64,000 bases of DNA from Pseudomonadota bacterium (lineage in GTDB: Bacteria > Pseudomonadota > Gammaproteobacteria > Burkholderiales > Gallionellaceae): contig JAJZSA010000002.1 in assembly GCA_021822115.1 (NCBI GenBank), forward strand, positions 41,055-105,054. Reading direction: 5' to 3'. Under the pieces are notes generated by a model. That model saw only the letters and a list, made by a program, of their open reading frames with translations. It was not told the origin of the DNA and did not search any database. This document shows positions 49,631-62,081 of this stretch, in pieces (the first letter of the stretch is position 1; each line of letters opens with the position of its first letter). A program made the position numbers and the translations under genes.

Positions 49631-52600
49631 CTAGTCGGTGTGCTTGCGCGCATGGCCCGGGAAGAAGCGGCGCACGATGACGAAGAACACCGGCACCAGG
49701 AACACGGCGAACAGTGTGGCAGTGAGCATGCCGCCGATCACGCCGGTGCCGATGGCATGGCGACTCTGTGCGCCGGCGCCGGTAGACAGGGCGAGCGGCA
49801 ACACGCCGGCCATGAAGGCGAACGAGGTCATCAGGATGGGGCGGAAGCGCAGGCGGCAGGCTTCCAGCGTGGCATCCATCAGGCTCATGCCTTCGTCCTG
49901 CAACTTGCGTGCGAACTCGATGATCAGGATGGCGTTCTTGGACGACAGGCCGATGATGGCGATCAGGCCGACCTTGAAGTACACGTCGTTCGGCAGCTCG
50001 CGCAGGGTCACCGCCAGCAGCGCGCCGAACACGCCGAGCGGTACCGCCAGCATCACCGCGAACGGTATGGACCAGCTCTCGTACAACGCGGCCAGGCACA
50101 GGAACACCACGATGATGGAGACGCCGAACAGCAGCGAAGACTGCGCACCGGACTGGATCTCCTCGCGTGCAGTGCCCGACCATTCGAAGCCGAAGCCGGG
50201 CGGCAGTTGCGCCGCGATGGCTTCCATTGCCTGCATGGCTTCACCCGAGCTGTGGCCGGGCGCCGGGCCGCCGGCGATCTTCATGGCGGGCAGGCCGTTG
50301 TAGCGGTCCAGCTTGGGCGAGCCGCTGATCCAGCTCGCCGAGGCCAGCGCGGACAGCGGCACCATGCCGCCCTGCTTGTTGCGCACGGAGATGTTGAGGA
50401 TGTCTTCCGGCGTGCGGCGCGTGTCGGCTTCGGCCTGCATCTGCACGCGCAGCACGCGGCCCTCGCGCACGAAATCATTGATGTAGGCACCGCCCAGCAT
50501 GGATTGCAGCGTCTCGTTCAGGTCGGTGATGGAGACGCCCAGCGATTCGGCCTTGATGCGGTCGATATCGAGGAACAGCTGCGGCCCGGCTTCCTGGCCT
50601 TCGGGGCGCACGCCGGCCAGCACCGGGTTCTGCATCGCCATGCCCAGTGCCATGTTGCGCGCTTCCAGCAGCTTCTCGCGGCCCAGCCCGGCGCGGTCCT
50701 GCAGGCGGAAATCGAAACCGCCGGCCGCAGCCAGCTCGGGGATGGGCGGCGGGTTGATGGCGAAGATCATCGCTTGTTTGATGCGGAACAGCGCCATGTT
50801 GGCGTTGCGCGCCAGCGTGTTGGAATTGCTGGCCTCGCCCGGGCGCTCGCTCCAGTCCTTCAGGCGCACGAAGGTGATGGCCGCGTTCTGGCCGCGACCG
50901 AAGAAGGAGAAGCCGGCCACGCCAATCACGTGGTCGACTTCCTTCAGGCCGAGGTAATACTGCTCCACCTGCGACAGCACTTCGACCGTGCGGTCGTGCG
51001 TGGCCCCCGGCGGCAGCTGGATCACGCTGACGAAATAGCCCTGGTCTTCCGAGGGCAGGAAGCTGCCGGGCAGCTTGCTGAACATCCAGCCGACCGCCAG
51101 CAGGATGGCGGTGTACACGAGCAGGTAGCGCGCCGCCTTGCGCACGATCCTGCCCACCACGCCGACATAGCGTTGGGTGAGACGGCCGAAGGCATCATGG
51201 AACCAGTGCAAGGGACCACTCTTCGGCACCATGTCGTCTTTGCCCGGGGTGTGCTTGAGCAGCGTGGCGCACAGCGCGGGGGTCAGCGTCAGCGCCATCA
51301 GCGCCGAGAAGCCCATGGTCAGCACCAGCGTCACCGCGAACTGACGGTAGATGGCGCCGGTCGATCCGGGGAACAGCGCCATCGGGATGAACACGGCGGA
51401 GAGCACCAGCGTGATGGCGATGATGGCGCCGATGATCTGGTCCATCGCTCTGCGTGTCGCTTCGCGCGGCGGCAGGTTCTCGGTGCTCATGATGCGTTCG
51501 ACGTTCTCCACCACCACGATGGCGTCGTCCACCACGATGCCGATGGCCAGCACCATGGCGAACAGCGTCAGCACGTTGATGGAATAGCCGAGCAGATACA
51601 GGCCGACCAGCGCGCCGACCAGCGCCACCGGGATGACGATGGTGGGGATCAGCGTGGCGCGCAGGTTGCCGAGGAACAGGTACATCACCAGGAACACGAG
51701 GAACAGCGCCTCGGCCAGGCTCTTCAGCACCTCCTTGATGGAGATCTCGATGAACTTGGAGGTGTCATACGGCACCAGCCAGCTCACGCCCTGCGGGAAG
51801 AACTTCGCCAGTTCGGTCATGCGCGCCTTCACCGCGGAAACGGTCTCCAGCGCGTTGGCATCGGGTGTCAGGCGGATGGCGATGCCGGCCGCCGGCTGGC
51901 CGTCGATGCGCGCGCGCACCGAGTAGTCTTGCGCGCCCAGTTCCACGCGTGCCACATCCTTCACGCGCAGTGCCGATCCGTCCGGGTTGGTGCGTACCAG
52001 GATGTTGCCGAACTCTTCCGGCGAGGAGAGGCGGCTCTTGGTGACGATCACCGCATTCAATTCCTGACCGGTGGCAGAAGGCAGCTGGCCCAGCTCGCCG
52101 GTGGACATCTGCGCGTTCTGCGCGCGCACGGCTTTCGAGATGTCGGCGGGCGAGATGCCGTAGGCTTGCAGCTTCTCCGGCTTGAGCCAGATGCGCATCG
52201 AATATTCGGTGCCGAACAGCATGGCCTCGCCTACGCCGGGCACGCGACGGATACTGTCCAGCACGTTGGCGGCGGCATAGCTGCCCAACGCTACGTTGTC
52301 ATAGCTCTTGTCCGGCGAGATCAGCGACACGATCATCACGTAGTTGCGTGCCGACTTGGTCACTGTGACGCCCATGCGTCGTACTTCTTCGGGCAGGCGG
52401 ATCTCGGCGCGCTTGACGCGGTTCTGCGTCTCCACCGAAGCGAAGTCGAGGTTGGTGCCGGCTTCGAAGGTCAGCGTGATGCTGCCGCGCCCGAGTTCGG
52501 CCGAGGATTCCATGTACAGCAGATCCTCGATGCCGTTCATCTCCTGTTCCAGCAGGGTGATGACGGTCTCTTCCACCACTTCCGCAGAGGCGCCGGGATA

Positions 52601-52747
52601 GGTGACGCTGACCGACAGTGCGGGCGGTGCGACGGAGGGATATTGCGCGACCGGCAGCCCGCGCAGCGCCAGCACGCCGGCGAGCAGGATCACCAGTGCG
52701 ATGACCCAGGCGAAGATGGGACGGTCGATGAAGAAGCGGGCGAGCAT
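49631..52747 (-). CDS. RND efflux pump inner-membrane transporter (HAE1 family)
   Basis: A 1038-residue proton-driven transporter of the AcrB/MexB type. It begins MLARFFIDRPIFAWVIALVI, has the proton-relay aspartates in IVVDDAIVVVENVER (transmembrane helix 4), twelve predicted helices in two halves of similar sequence and large periplasmic loops. It is encoded 125 bases after its membrane fusion partner. No outer-membrane factor gene follows, so it presumably uses a TolC-type channel encoded elsewhere. The substrate cannot be told from sequence. Confidence 0.95.
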   Translation of the reverse strand: MLARFFIDRPIFAWVIALVILLAGVLALRGLPVAQYPSVAPPALSVSVTYPGASAEVVEETVITLLEQEMNGIEDLLYMESSAELGRGSITLTFEAGTNLDFASVETQNRVKRAEIRLPEEVRRMGVTVTKSARNYVMIVSLISPDKSYDNVALGSYAAANVLDSIRRVPGVGEAMLFGTEYSMRIWLKPEKLQAYGISPADISKAVRAQNAQMSTGELGQLPSATGQELNAVIVTKSRLSSPEEFGNILVRTNPDGSALRVKDVARVELGAQDYSVRARIDGQPAAGIAIRLTPDANALETVSAVKARMTELAKFFPQGVSWLVPYDTSKFIEISIKEVLKSLAEALFLVFLVMYLFLGNLRATLIPTIVIPVALVGALVGLYLLGYSINVLTLFAMVLAIGIVVDDAIVVVENVERIMSTENLPPREATRRAMDQIIGAIIAITLVLSAVFIPMALFPGSTGAIYRQFAVTLVLTMGFSALMALTLTPALCATLLKHTPGKDDMVPKSGPLHWFHDAFGRLTQRYVGVVGRIVRKAARYLLVYTAILLAVGWMFSKLPGSFLPSEDQGYFVSVIQLPPGATHDRTVEVLSQVEQYYLGLKEVDHVIGVAGFSFFGRGQNAAITFVRLKDWSERPGEASNSNTLARNANMALFRIKQAMIFAINPPPIPELAAAGGFDFRLQDRAGLGREKLLEARNMALGMAMQNPVLAGVRPEGQEAGPQLFLDIDRIKAESLGVSITDLNETLQSMLGGAYINDFVREGRVLRVQMQAEADTRRTPEDILNISVRNKQGGMVPLSALASASWISGSPKLDRYNGLPAMKIAGGPAPGHSSGEAMQAMEAIAAQLPPGFGFEWSGTAREEIQSGAQSSLLFGVSIIVVFLCLAALYESWSIPFAVMLAVPLGVFGALLAVTLRELPNDVYFKVGLIAIIGLSSKNAILIIEFARKLQDEGMSLMDATLEACRLRFRPILMTSFAFMAGVLPLALSTGAGAQSRHAIGTGVIGGMLTATLFAVFLVPVFFVIVRRFFPGHARKHTD

Positions 52748-52785
52748 GGCGCGGTATCCTTAAATTCGCGCAGCGGCGAACTGTA

Positions 52786-52808
52786 CCCCTCGCCCTGTGG
52801 GAGAGGGG
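52786..52808. repeat. REP-like GC hairpin between the fusion protein and pump genes
   Basis: CCCCTC-G-CCC, loop TGT, GGG-A-GAGGGG: nine paired positions around one mismatch. It is similar to the CCCTCTCCC...GGGAGAGGG intergenic repeats common in proteobacteria. It may adjust relative expression of the two pump genes. Confidence 0.4.
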
Positions 52809-52823
52809 GAACGGGGGAGCGGG

Positions 52824-52873
52824 ACGGACATGGCTGCCGAATCAGATTGGATACTCATCATGGCCATGTCCGT
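52824..52873. other. 11-bp inverted repeat at the end of the membrane fusion gene
   Basis: ACGGACATGGC (52824-52834) and its exact reverse complement GCCATGTCCGT (52863-52873) flank a 28-base loop. The right arm overlaps the stop of the fusion-protein gene. No T-run follows on the reverse strand. Confidence 0.4.
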
Positions 52874-54003
52874 TACTTCGGAGCGGAAAGCTGGCTTTCC
52901 ATCTTCATCGTGGTGGTCAGCGGTACCGGCTTCACCACGGTGCCGGGACGCGCCTTTTGCAGACCGTTCACGATGACCTGGTCGCCTTCCTTGAGGCCGC
53001 TGGCGATGATGAAGTCGCTGCCCGACATGCCGCTGGTGGTGACCGGGCGCGGGGCGACCTTGCCGTCCGCAGCGACGGTCATCACGAACTGCCCCTGTGC
53101 GCCGGATTGCACTGCGCGTTGCGGTACGCGGATCGCGTGTTCGGCGATGGCTTCGGGGAAGCGCAGGCGTACGAACATGCCGGGCAACAGTTCGTGTTTG
53201 GGATTGGGGAACTCGGCGCGCAGCGAGACGGAGCCGGTGCCGGCATCCACGGCCATGTCGGTGAAGAAGATGCGGCCGCTGCGCGTATAGCTGCTGCCGT
53301 CTTCCAGCAACAGTTGCACTTCGGTGCTGTCAGCCTGCTTCAGTACGCCGGTGGCGACCGCCTGACGCAGACGCAGCAGGTCGGTGGCGGACTGGGTGAA
53401 GTTCACATACACCGGATCGAGTTGCTCGATGGTGGCCAACAAGGTGGCGCTGCTCTTGCTGACCAGCGCTCCTTCGCTCACCTCGGCACGACCGACATGG
53501 CCGCTGATCGGTGCTGGGGCGCCGGCGTTGGTCACGTCTTCGTTGGCCTTCACCAGCGCAGCACGGGCCTGCGCGGCTTTGGCTAACGTCAGGTCGTATT
53601 CCTGTTGGCTGATGGCTTTGGCTTCCAGCAGGCGTTTGGCGCGTTCCAGGTTCTGGTAAGCGAGTGCAGCGTCGGCATTCGCGGCTTCCGCCGTGGCGCG
53701 ATAGTTGTTCGCGTCGATACGGAACAGTTGCGTGCCGGCGGTCACGTCGCTGCCTTCCTTGAACAGGCGCCGCTCCACCACGCCGTCGACGCGGGCGCGC
53801 ACCTGGGCGGTGCGATAGGCCTGCACGCGGCCGGGCAGGTCGCGTGTGTAGGTCGCTTTGCCCGGCGCGATGGTGATCACTTCCACTTCGGGCGGCGGCA
53901 TCGCGGCCCCGGCTTTGGGAGCGCCGGCCGGCTGTTCGCCGCCCTTGCAGGCGGCCAGGGCCATGACTAACAGCAGCGGCAGGAATCGGGTGGCAGGGTT
54001 CAT
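52873..54003 (-). CDS. RND efflux membrane fusion lipoprotein
   Basis: Periplasmic adaptor of 376 residues joining the RND pump to an outer-membrane channel. The N-terminus is a lipoprotein signal with lipobox LAAC, lipidated at Cys19. The family parts are VEVITIAPGKATYTRDLPGRV, the barrel-sandwich DGVVERRLFKEGSDVTAGTQLF, a coiled-coil hairpin (about residues 110-150) and the GLKEGDQVIVNGLQKARPG C-terminal block. It precedes the pump gene as in AcrAB/MexAB. Confidence 0.94.
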   Translation of the reverse strand: MNPATRFLPLLLVMALAACKGGEQPAGAPKAGAAMPPPEVEVITIAPGKATYTRDLPGRVQAYRTAQVRARVDGVVERRLFKEGSDVTAGTQLFRIDANNYRATAEAANADAALAYQNLERAKRLLEAKAISQQEYDLTLAKAAQARAALVKANEDVTNAGAPAPISGHVGRAEVSEGALVSKSSATLLATIEQLDPVYVNFTQSATDLLRLRQAVATGVLKQADSTEVQLLLEDGSSYTRSGRIFFTDMAVDAGTGSVSLRAEFPNPKHELLPGMFVRLRFPEAIAEHAIRVPQRAVQSGAQGQFVMTVAADGKVAPRPVTTSGMSGSDFIIASGLKEGDQVIVNGLQKARPGTVVKPVPLTTTMKMESQLSAPK

Positions 54004-54040
54004 ACGACCTCAGGGTGTCCGGAACAGGTGCGGACCGTGG

Positions 54041-54068
54041 AGTTTAACAAAGTCAGCTTGGATCACAA
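54041..54068 (-). promoter_or_regulatory. Candidate promoter of the efflux operon
   Basis: Read on the reverse strand, TTGTGA (54063-54068) and TAAACT (54041-54046) are 16 bases apart, 38 bases upstream of the fusion-protein start. No adjacent regulator gene of TetR or MarR type is found, so control is not apparent from this window. Confidence 0.35.
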
Positions 54069-54076
54069 CCATGCGC

Positions 54077-54934
54077 TTAGCAGGACTTCAAGGCCAGTGC
54101 GCGTTGGTAGAGCGCGTTCTTGTTGCCGCCGGTGATCTGCACCGCCAGTTGCACCGCCTGTTTCAGCGGCAACTCCTGCAACAGGATCTGCAATACATGT
54201 TCGGCTGCGGCATCCTGTCCCTCACTCTGCGCGGGGGCCCCGGACACCAGCAGCACGAACTCGCCACGCTGGTGGTTGGCATCGCGTTGCAGCCAGTCCA
54301 ATGCTTCGCCCAGCTTGCAACGATGGATGCTTTCGAACAGCTTGGTCAGCTCGCGCGCGAACACGATCTCGCGCTCCGCGCCGAACACCGCCAGCAGGTC
54401 CTCGCTGCATTCCACGATGCGGTGCGGCGCTTCGTAGAACACCAGCGTGTAAGGATGGGCGACCAGCGTCTGCAAGGCGGTGCGGCGTGCGGCGCGCTTG
54501 TTGGGCAGGAAGCCGTAGAACAGGAAGTGCGGCGCCGCCAGGCCGGAAGCCGAGAGCGCGGCGATGGCCGCGCTGGCGCCGGGGAGCGGGATGACACGGA
54601 AACCGGCGGCGCGTACGTCCGCCACCAGCAAGGCGCCGGGGTCGCTCACCGCCGGTGTGCCGGCGTCGGTCACCAGCGCCACGCTCTGTCCTTGTTGTAA
54701 CAATTCGATGATACGTTGCGCCGCGCCACGTTCGTTATGCTGGTGGACGGCGAGCAGCTTGCTGTCGGTGATGCCGTGCTGTTGCAGCAGATGGCGGGTG
54801 TTGCGCGTGTCCTCGGCGGCGATGACGTCCGCCCCTTGTAACACTTCGAGTGCGCGCAGCGTGATGTCTCCCAGATTTCCAATCGGGGTGGCGACTACAT
54901 ATAATGCGCACTCGATTTTTTGATTGGTCTTGAA

Positions 54935-54940
<6 letters not shown>
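54077..54940 (-). CDS. rsmI: RsmI, 16S rRNA 2'-O-ribose C1402 methyltransferase
   Basis: Methylates the ribose of C1402 together with RsmH. The 287-residue protein has the family hallmark YVVATPIGNLGDITLRAL near residues 14-31, AAEDTRNTRHLL and VTDAGTPAVSDPGALLV. TTG at 54940 is the only usable start ahead of the catalytic core and has GGGGAA upstream. The start region overlaps the start of the divergent lpoA gene by six bases. Confidence 0.93.
54877..54905 (+). promoter_or_regulatory. Candidate lpoA promoter inside rsmI
   Basis: A perfect -10 TATAAT at 54900-54905 with TTCCAA at 54877-54882 (17-base spacing) lies about 30 bases upstream of the lpoA start, within the rsmI coding region on the other strand. 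Confidence 0.5.
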
Positions 54941-57148
<2,208 letters not shown>

Positions 57149-57149
<1 letters not shown>

Positions 57150-57697
57150 TGCGGGCTGGCTGGATAGTCGGACTGATGCTGCTCGCCTTGCTGCAAGGCT
57201 GTGCACAGATGCCGGGCGCCGCAAGCGCGGGTAACGATCGCCGCAGTGCGCAGGCCGTGCAGGACGACCGCAACATTGAACACACCGCATTGCAGCGTAT
57301 CGCCGAGCGTTACCGCAGCAACATCCAGGTCAGCGTCACCTGTTTCAACCATTTCGCGCTCATCACCGGCCAGGTGCCGGACGATGCCACCAAGCAGGGC
57401 ATCGAGCGCATCGTGGGCGGCATCGCCACGGTGAAAGGCATCGCCAACGAACTGCATATCGAACGCACCTCCGATATCGGCCTGCGCCGCAGCGATTCCG
57501 GTGTCAGCGGTGATGTGCGCATGCGTTTGGGCGAGAGCAAGGCATTCGAGCGCAACCACATCAAGGTCTACACCGAAGAAGGCGTGGTCTACCTGATGGG
57601 CATCGTCACGCGTGCCGAGGCCGATGCCGCTTCCGAGATCGCCGCCACCACGCGCGGCGTGAAGAAGGTGGTGCGCGTGTTCGAGTATATGAACTGA
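57149..57697 (+). CDS. BON-domain lipoprotein (YraP/DolP type)
   Basis: A 182-residue outer-membrane lipoprotein; the lipobox is LLQGC with Cys at about residue 18. Two BON domains follow, about 45-110 (NIQVSVTCFNHFALITGQVP) and 120-182 (HIKVYTEEGVVYLMGIVTR). E. coli DolP supports outer-membrane integrity and cell-wall amidase control. Its ATG overlaps the previous stop (TGATG), and it completes the yraMNOP-like cluster. Confidence 0.92.
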
Positions 57698-57703
57698 GCG
57701 TAT

Positions 57704-58192
57704 ATGGAATATCCGACGCCAGGTTTCGAGAACAAGATCTGCACGCAGCAGGAGCTGGCCGCACGCGTGGCTGCACTGCCGCATCCGGTGGTGTTCACCA
57801 ACGGCTGTTTCGACGTGCTGCACCGCGGCCATGTCACCTATCTGGCGCAGGCGCGGGCACTGGGCGCGTCGCTCATCGTCGGCGTCAACAGCGATGCTTC
57901 GGTGAAGCGCCAGGGCAAGGGTGATGATCGTCCGATCAATGCTGAAGCTGACCGCATGGCGGTGCTGGCGGCGCTGGAAGCGGTGAGTCTGGTGGTGAAG
58001 TTCGAGGAGGACACGCCGCTCAACCTGATCCTGGCCAGCAAGCCGGATGTGCTGGTGAAGGGCGGCGACTGGACGCCGGATCGCATCGTCGGCAGCAAGG
58101 AAGTGCAGGGCTGGGGCGGCAGCGTGCACAGCATCCCGTTCCTGCATGAACGTTCCACTACTGCATTGTTGAAGAAGATCCGCGCCCTATGA
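57704..58192 (+). CDS. hldC: D-glycero-beta-D-manno-heptose 1-phosphate adenylyltransferase
   Basis: Activates heptose-1-phosphate to ADP-heptose for lipopolysaccharide inner core. The 162-residue protein is a free-standing nucleotidyltransferase with VFTNGCFDVLHRGHVTYLAQA (the HxGH motif at about residue 46) and IPFLHERSTTALLKKI at the end. In E. coli this activity is the C-terminal domain of the bifunctional HldE; here it is separate from the kinase. The stop overlaps the next gene as ATGA. Confidence 0.93.
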   Translation: MEYPTPGFENKICTQQELAARVAALPHPVVFTNGCFDVLHRGHVTYLAQARALGASLIVGVNSDASVKRQGKGDDRPINAEADRMAVLAALEAVSLVVKFEEDTPLNLILASKPDVLVKGGDWTPDRIVGSKEVQGWGGSVHSIPFLHERSTTALLKKIRAL

Positions 58193-58548
58193 ACCAGATC
58201 CCTACCGAGATCGTGCTGCATCAGAAGTCCAATTCGCTGGAGGTCGCGTTTGCCGACGGCGCCCGTTTCAACCTGCCGGCCGAATATCTGCGGGTGTATT
58301 CGCCCTCGGCCGAGGTGCGTGGCCATGGTCCGGGGCAGGAAACCTTGCAGGTCGGCAAGCGCAAGGTCGCATTGAAGGGGCTGGAGCCGGCCGGTAGTTA
58401 CGCGGTGAAGCTGGAGTTCGACGATGGCCACGACAGTGGTCTGTACGACTGGGACTTGCTCTACACCTTGGGGCAGAACCAGCAGGCGTTGTGGCAGGAA
58501 TATCTCGACAAGTTGCAGGCAGCAGGCGCTTCGCGCGACCCTAAATAG
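58189..58548 (+). CDS. DUF971 family protein
   Basis: A 119-residue protein with the DUF971 pattern: [50 protein letters not shown] and a terminal LWQEYLDKL. The family domain is found in iron-sulfur-assembly-related proteins and often sits next to ubiE in betaproteobacteria, but its role is unknown. ubiE starts 8 bases after its stop. Confidence 0.9.
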   Translation: MNQIPTEIVLHQKSNSLEVAFADGARFNLPAEYLRVYSPSAEVRGHGPGQETLQVGKRKVALKGLEPAGSYAVKLEFDDGHDSGLYDWDLLYTLGQNQQALWQEYLDKLQAAGASRDPK

Positions 58549-58556
58549 GAGACACC

Positions 58557-59288
58557 ATGGCACAGACCCATTTCGGTTTCGAGACCGTAGACGAGAAGGA
58601 CAAAGCGAAGAAGGTCGCCGGCGTGTTCACCTCGGTCGCCAGCAAATACGACATCATGAACGACCTGATGTCGGCCGGTCTGCACCGCATCTGGAAGCGC
58701 TTCGCGGTCGGCCTCGCCAACGTGCATCAGGGCCAGCGCGTGCTGGATATCGCCGGCGGTTCGGGTGACCTGTCGCGCCTGTTCCTGGACAAGGTGGGGC
58801 GTGAGGGCACGGTGGTACTCACCGACATCAACAACGCCATGCTGCGCGTCGGCCGCGACCGCCTGCTGGACGAAGGCATCGCCACGCCCACCGCGCAATG
58901 CGATGCCGAGAAGCTGCCGTTCCCCGACAATCATTTCGATGTGGTCAGCATCGCCTTCGGTCTGCGCAACGTCACCCACAAGGAGGCGGCCTTGCGCGAG
59001 ATGCTGCGTGTGCTGCGCCCGGGCGGCCGCCTGATCGTGCTGGAGTTCTCCAAGGTGGCCAAGCCGCTGGAGAAGATGTACGACCTGTATTCGTTCAAGA
59101 TCCTGCCCAAGATGGGCGAACTGATCGCCAACGATGCCGACAGTTACCGCTACCTCGCCGAATCCATCCGTATGCATCCGGGTCAGGAAGAGCTGAAGCA
59201 GATGATGGTCGAGGCCGGTTTCGAGCGCGTCGAATACTTCAATATGACCGGCGGTGTGGTGGCAGTGCATCGCGGTTACAAGCTGTAA
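58557..59288 (+). CDS. ubiE: UbiE, ubiquinone/menaquinone C-methyltransferase
   Basis: SAM-dependent methyltransferase of quinone biosynthesis, 243 residues. Signatures are [18 protein letters not shown] at about 36-53, the SAM loop [38 protein letters not shown] and the terminal [10 protein letters not shown]. With ubiB at 14840 this marks a ubiquinone-based respiratory chain. AGGAGACACC precedes the start. Confidence 0.97.
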   Translation: MAQTHFGFETVDEKDKAKKVAGVFTSVASKYDIMNDLMSAGLHRIWKRFAVGLANVHQGQRVLDIAGGSGDLSRLFLDKVGREGTVVLTDINNAMLRVGRDRLLDEGIATPTAQCDAEKLPFPDNHFDVVSIAFGLRNVTHKEAALREMLRVLRPGGRLIVLEFSKVAKPLEKMYDLYSFKILPKMGELIANDADSYRYLAESIRMHPGQEELKQMMVEAGFERVEYFNMTGGVVAVHRGYKL

Positions 59289-59325
59289 CGCAGTCGTTTT
59301 CTTTTCAATCAATACTGGAATCAAT

Positions 59326-59664
59326 ATGTCAGCTCTGCCCAAGTGCCCCAAGTGCAACTCCGAATACACCTACGAGGACGGTGACAACTACGTCTGTCCG
59401 GAGTGCGCGCACGAATGGCCGAAAGTTGCGGCCGAGGCAGCCGAAGAAGTGAAGGTATTCAAGGACGCTTTCGGGACTGTCCTCAATGACGGGGACACGG
59501 TCACAGTCATCAAGGACCTGAAGATCAAGGGCTCATCCTCGGTGGTGAAGGTCGGTACCAAGGTGAAGAACATCCGTCTGGTCGATGGCGATCACGACAT
59601 CGACTGCAAGATCGACGGCATCGGCCCGATGTCGCTGAAGACGGAGTTCGTCAAGAAAGCCTGA
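59326..59664 (+). CDS. PhnA/YjdM family zinc-ribbon protein
   Basis: A 112-residue protein with an N-terminal zinc ribbon (CPKCNSEY and CPECAHEW, four cysteines) and a C-terminal SH3-like domain ending [15 protein letters not shown]. Although named for alkylphosphonate genes, its role in phosphonate use has not been demonstrated. The ATG at 59326 begins just before the ribbon; a longer frame would extend into ubiE. Confidence 0.92.
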   Translation: MSALPKCPKCNSEYTYEDGDNYVCPECAHEWPKVAAEAAEEVKVFKDAFGTVLNDGDTVTVIKDLKIKGSSSVVKVGTKVKNIRLVDGDHDIDCKIDGIGPMSLKTEFVKKA

Positions 59665-59668
59665 CGTC

Positions 59669-59863
59669 ATGGCTGGCTGGGGTTGTCCGCACGAGGTCGA
59701 GGGCAAATGCCAGAAGGTGCTGGACCGCACCTGCGAGATCGGCATGAAAGGCTGTGTGCTGTCCGGCCGCTTCCGTTTCTATGATGCGAGCAAGAACCGG
59801 GTGCGCAACCCGTCGCCGCAGCCGCTAGCGGAAATCTCTCCAGACCAGAAGGACGAACGATGA
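59669..59863 (+). CDS. Small cysteine-containing protein, unknown function
   Basis: A 64-residue protein with four cysteines (CPHE, C13-KVLDRTC near 14-22, and C29) within the first 30 residues and a polar tail rich in Pro and Gln. The spacing suggests metal binding or a [Fe-S]-like knot. The start is four bases after the PhnA-type stop, and its stop overlaps the next ATG (ATGA), which is good evidence for real translation. I do not recognise a family. Confidence 0.75.
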   Translation: MAGWGCPHEVEGKCQKVLDRTCEIGMKGCVLSGRFRFYDASKNRVRNPSPQPLAEISPDQKDER

Positions 59864-60669
59864 TGCATCGAATCTTGGCCGTCCTGTGCATGGCGGCGGC
59901 ATTGCCGGCCTGGGCGGCCGACTTGCCGCGCCCCGATCACATCGTCATCGTGATCGAAGAGAACAAGGCGTACTCGCAGATCATCGGCAATCCCGATGCG
60001 CCATATATCAACCGGCTGGCACAGCGCGGTGCGTTGTTCACCAACGCGCACGGCGTGACCCATCCCAGCCAGCCCAACTATCTTGCGCTGTTCAGCGGCA
60101 GCACGCGTGGTGTCGGCAGCAACACCTGTCCGCTCGAGCTGTCCGGTCCCAATCTGGCGAGCGCATTGCAGGAAAACGGGCGCAGTTTCATCAGCTATGC
60201 CGAGTCCATGCCGCGTGCCGGTTATGACGGTTGCCGCTACGGTGCCTACATGCGCAAGCACAATCCGGCGGCGAATTGGGCCGCGCTGGCGGCGGTGAGC
60301 CAGCCGTTCACGGCTTTCCCTGCCGATCATGCGCAATTACCCAGCGTGGCTTTCGTGATCCCCGACCAGCGCCACGACATGCATGACGGCAGCATCGCCG
60401 AGGGTGATGCCTGGTTGCAGCAGAACATCGAGGCTTATGCGCAATGGGCGCTGACGCACAACAGCCTGCTCATCGTCACCTTCGACGAGGACGATGGCTC
60501 GGAAGGCAATCGTGTGGTGACGCTGTTCTATGGTGCGATGGTCAAACCGGGGCGCTATGCGCAACGCATCGATCATTACAACGTGTTGCGCTCCGTGCTG
60601 GAGATGAACGGTGCTGCGGCACCCGACCTGGCGGTGCGCGCAGAGCCGATACGCGACGCGTGGCGCTGA
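59860..60669 (+). CDS. Secreted phosphoesterase / acid phosphatase family protein
   Basis: A 269-residue protein with a signal peptide ending AWAAD near residue 20. It has the alkaline-phosphatase-like phosphoesterase pattern: DHIVIVIEENKAYSQIIGN, THPSQPNYLALFSG with the metal-coordinating Asn/Ser region, PDQRHDMHDGS and LIVTFDEDDGS near the C-terminus. Related enzymes include AcpA-type acid phosphatases and phospholipase C-like esterases. The substrate is unknown. Confidence 0.88.
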   Translation: MMHRILAVLCMAAALPAWAADLPRPDHIVIVIEENKAYSQIIGNPDAPYINRLAQRGALFTNAHGVTHPSQPNYLALFSGSTRGVGSNTCPLELSGPNLASALQENGRSFISYAESMPRAGYDGCRYGAYMRKHNPAANWAALAAVSQPFTAFPADHAQLPSVAFVIPDQRHDMHDGSIAEGDAWLQQNIEAYAQWALTHNSLLIVTFDEDDGSEGNRVVTLFYGAMVKPGRYAQRIDHYNVLRSVLEMNGAAAPDLAVRAEPIRDAWR

Positions 60670-60672
60670 GCG

Positions 60673-62073
<1,401 letters not shown>

Positions 62074-62081
62074 ATGCACAC

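Noticed and set aside
49616..53290. A 1224-codon open frame on the forward strand across the RND pump genes
   Set aside because: It runs opposite to two clearly recognisable efflux genes and its translation is His/Gln/Arg-rich with no domain, a mirror frame of GC-rich codons.
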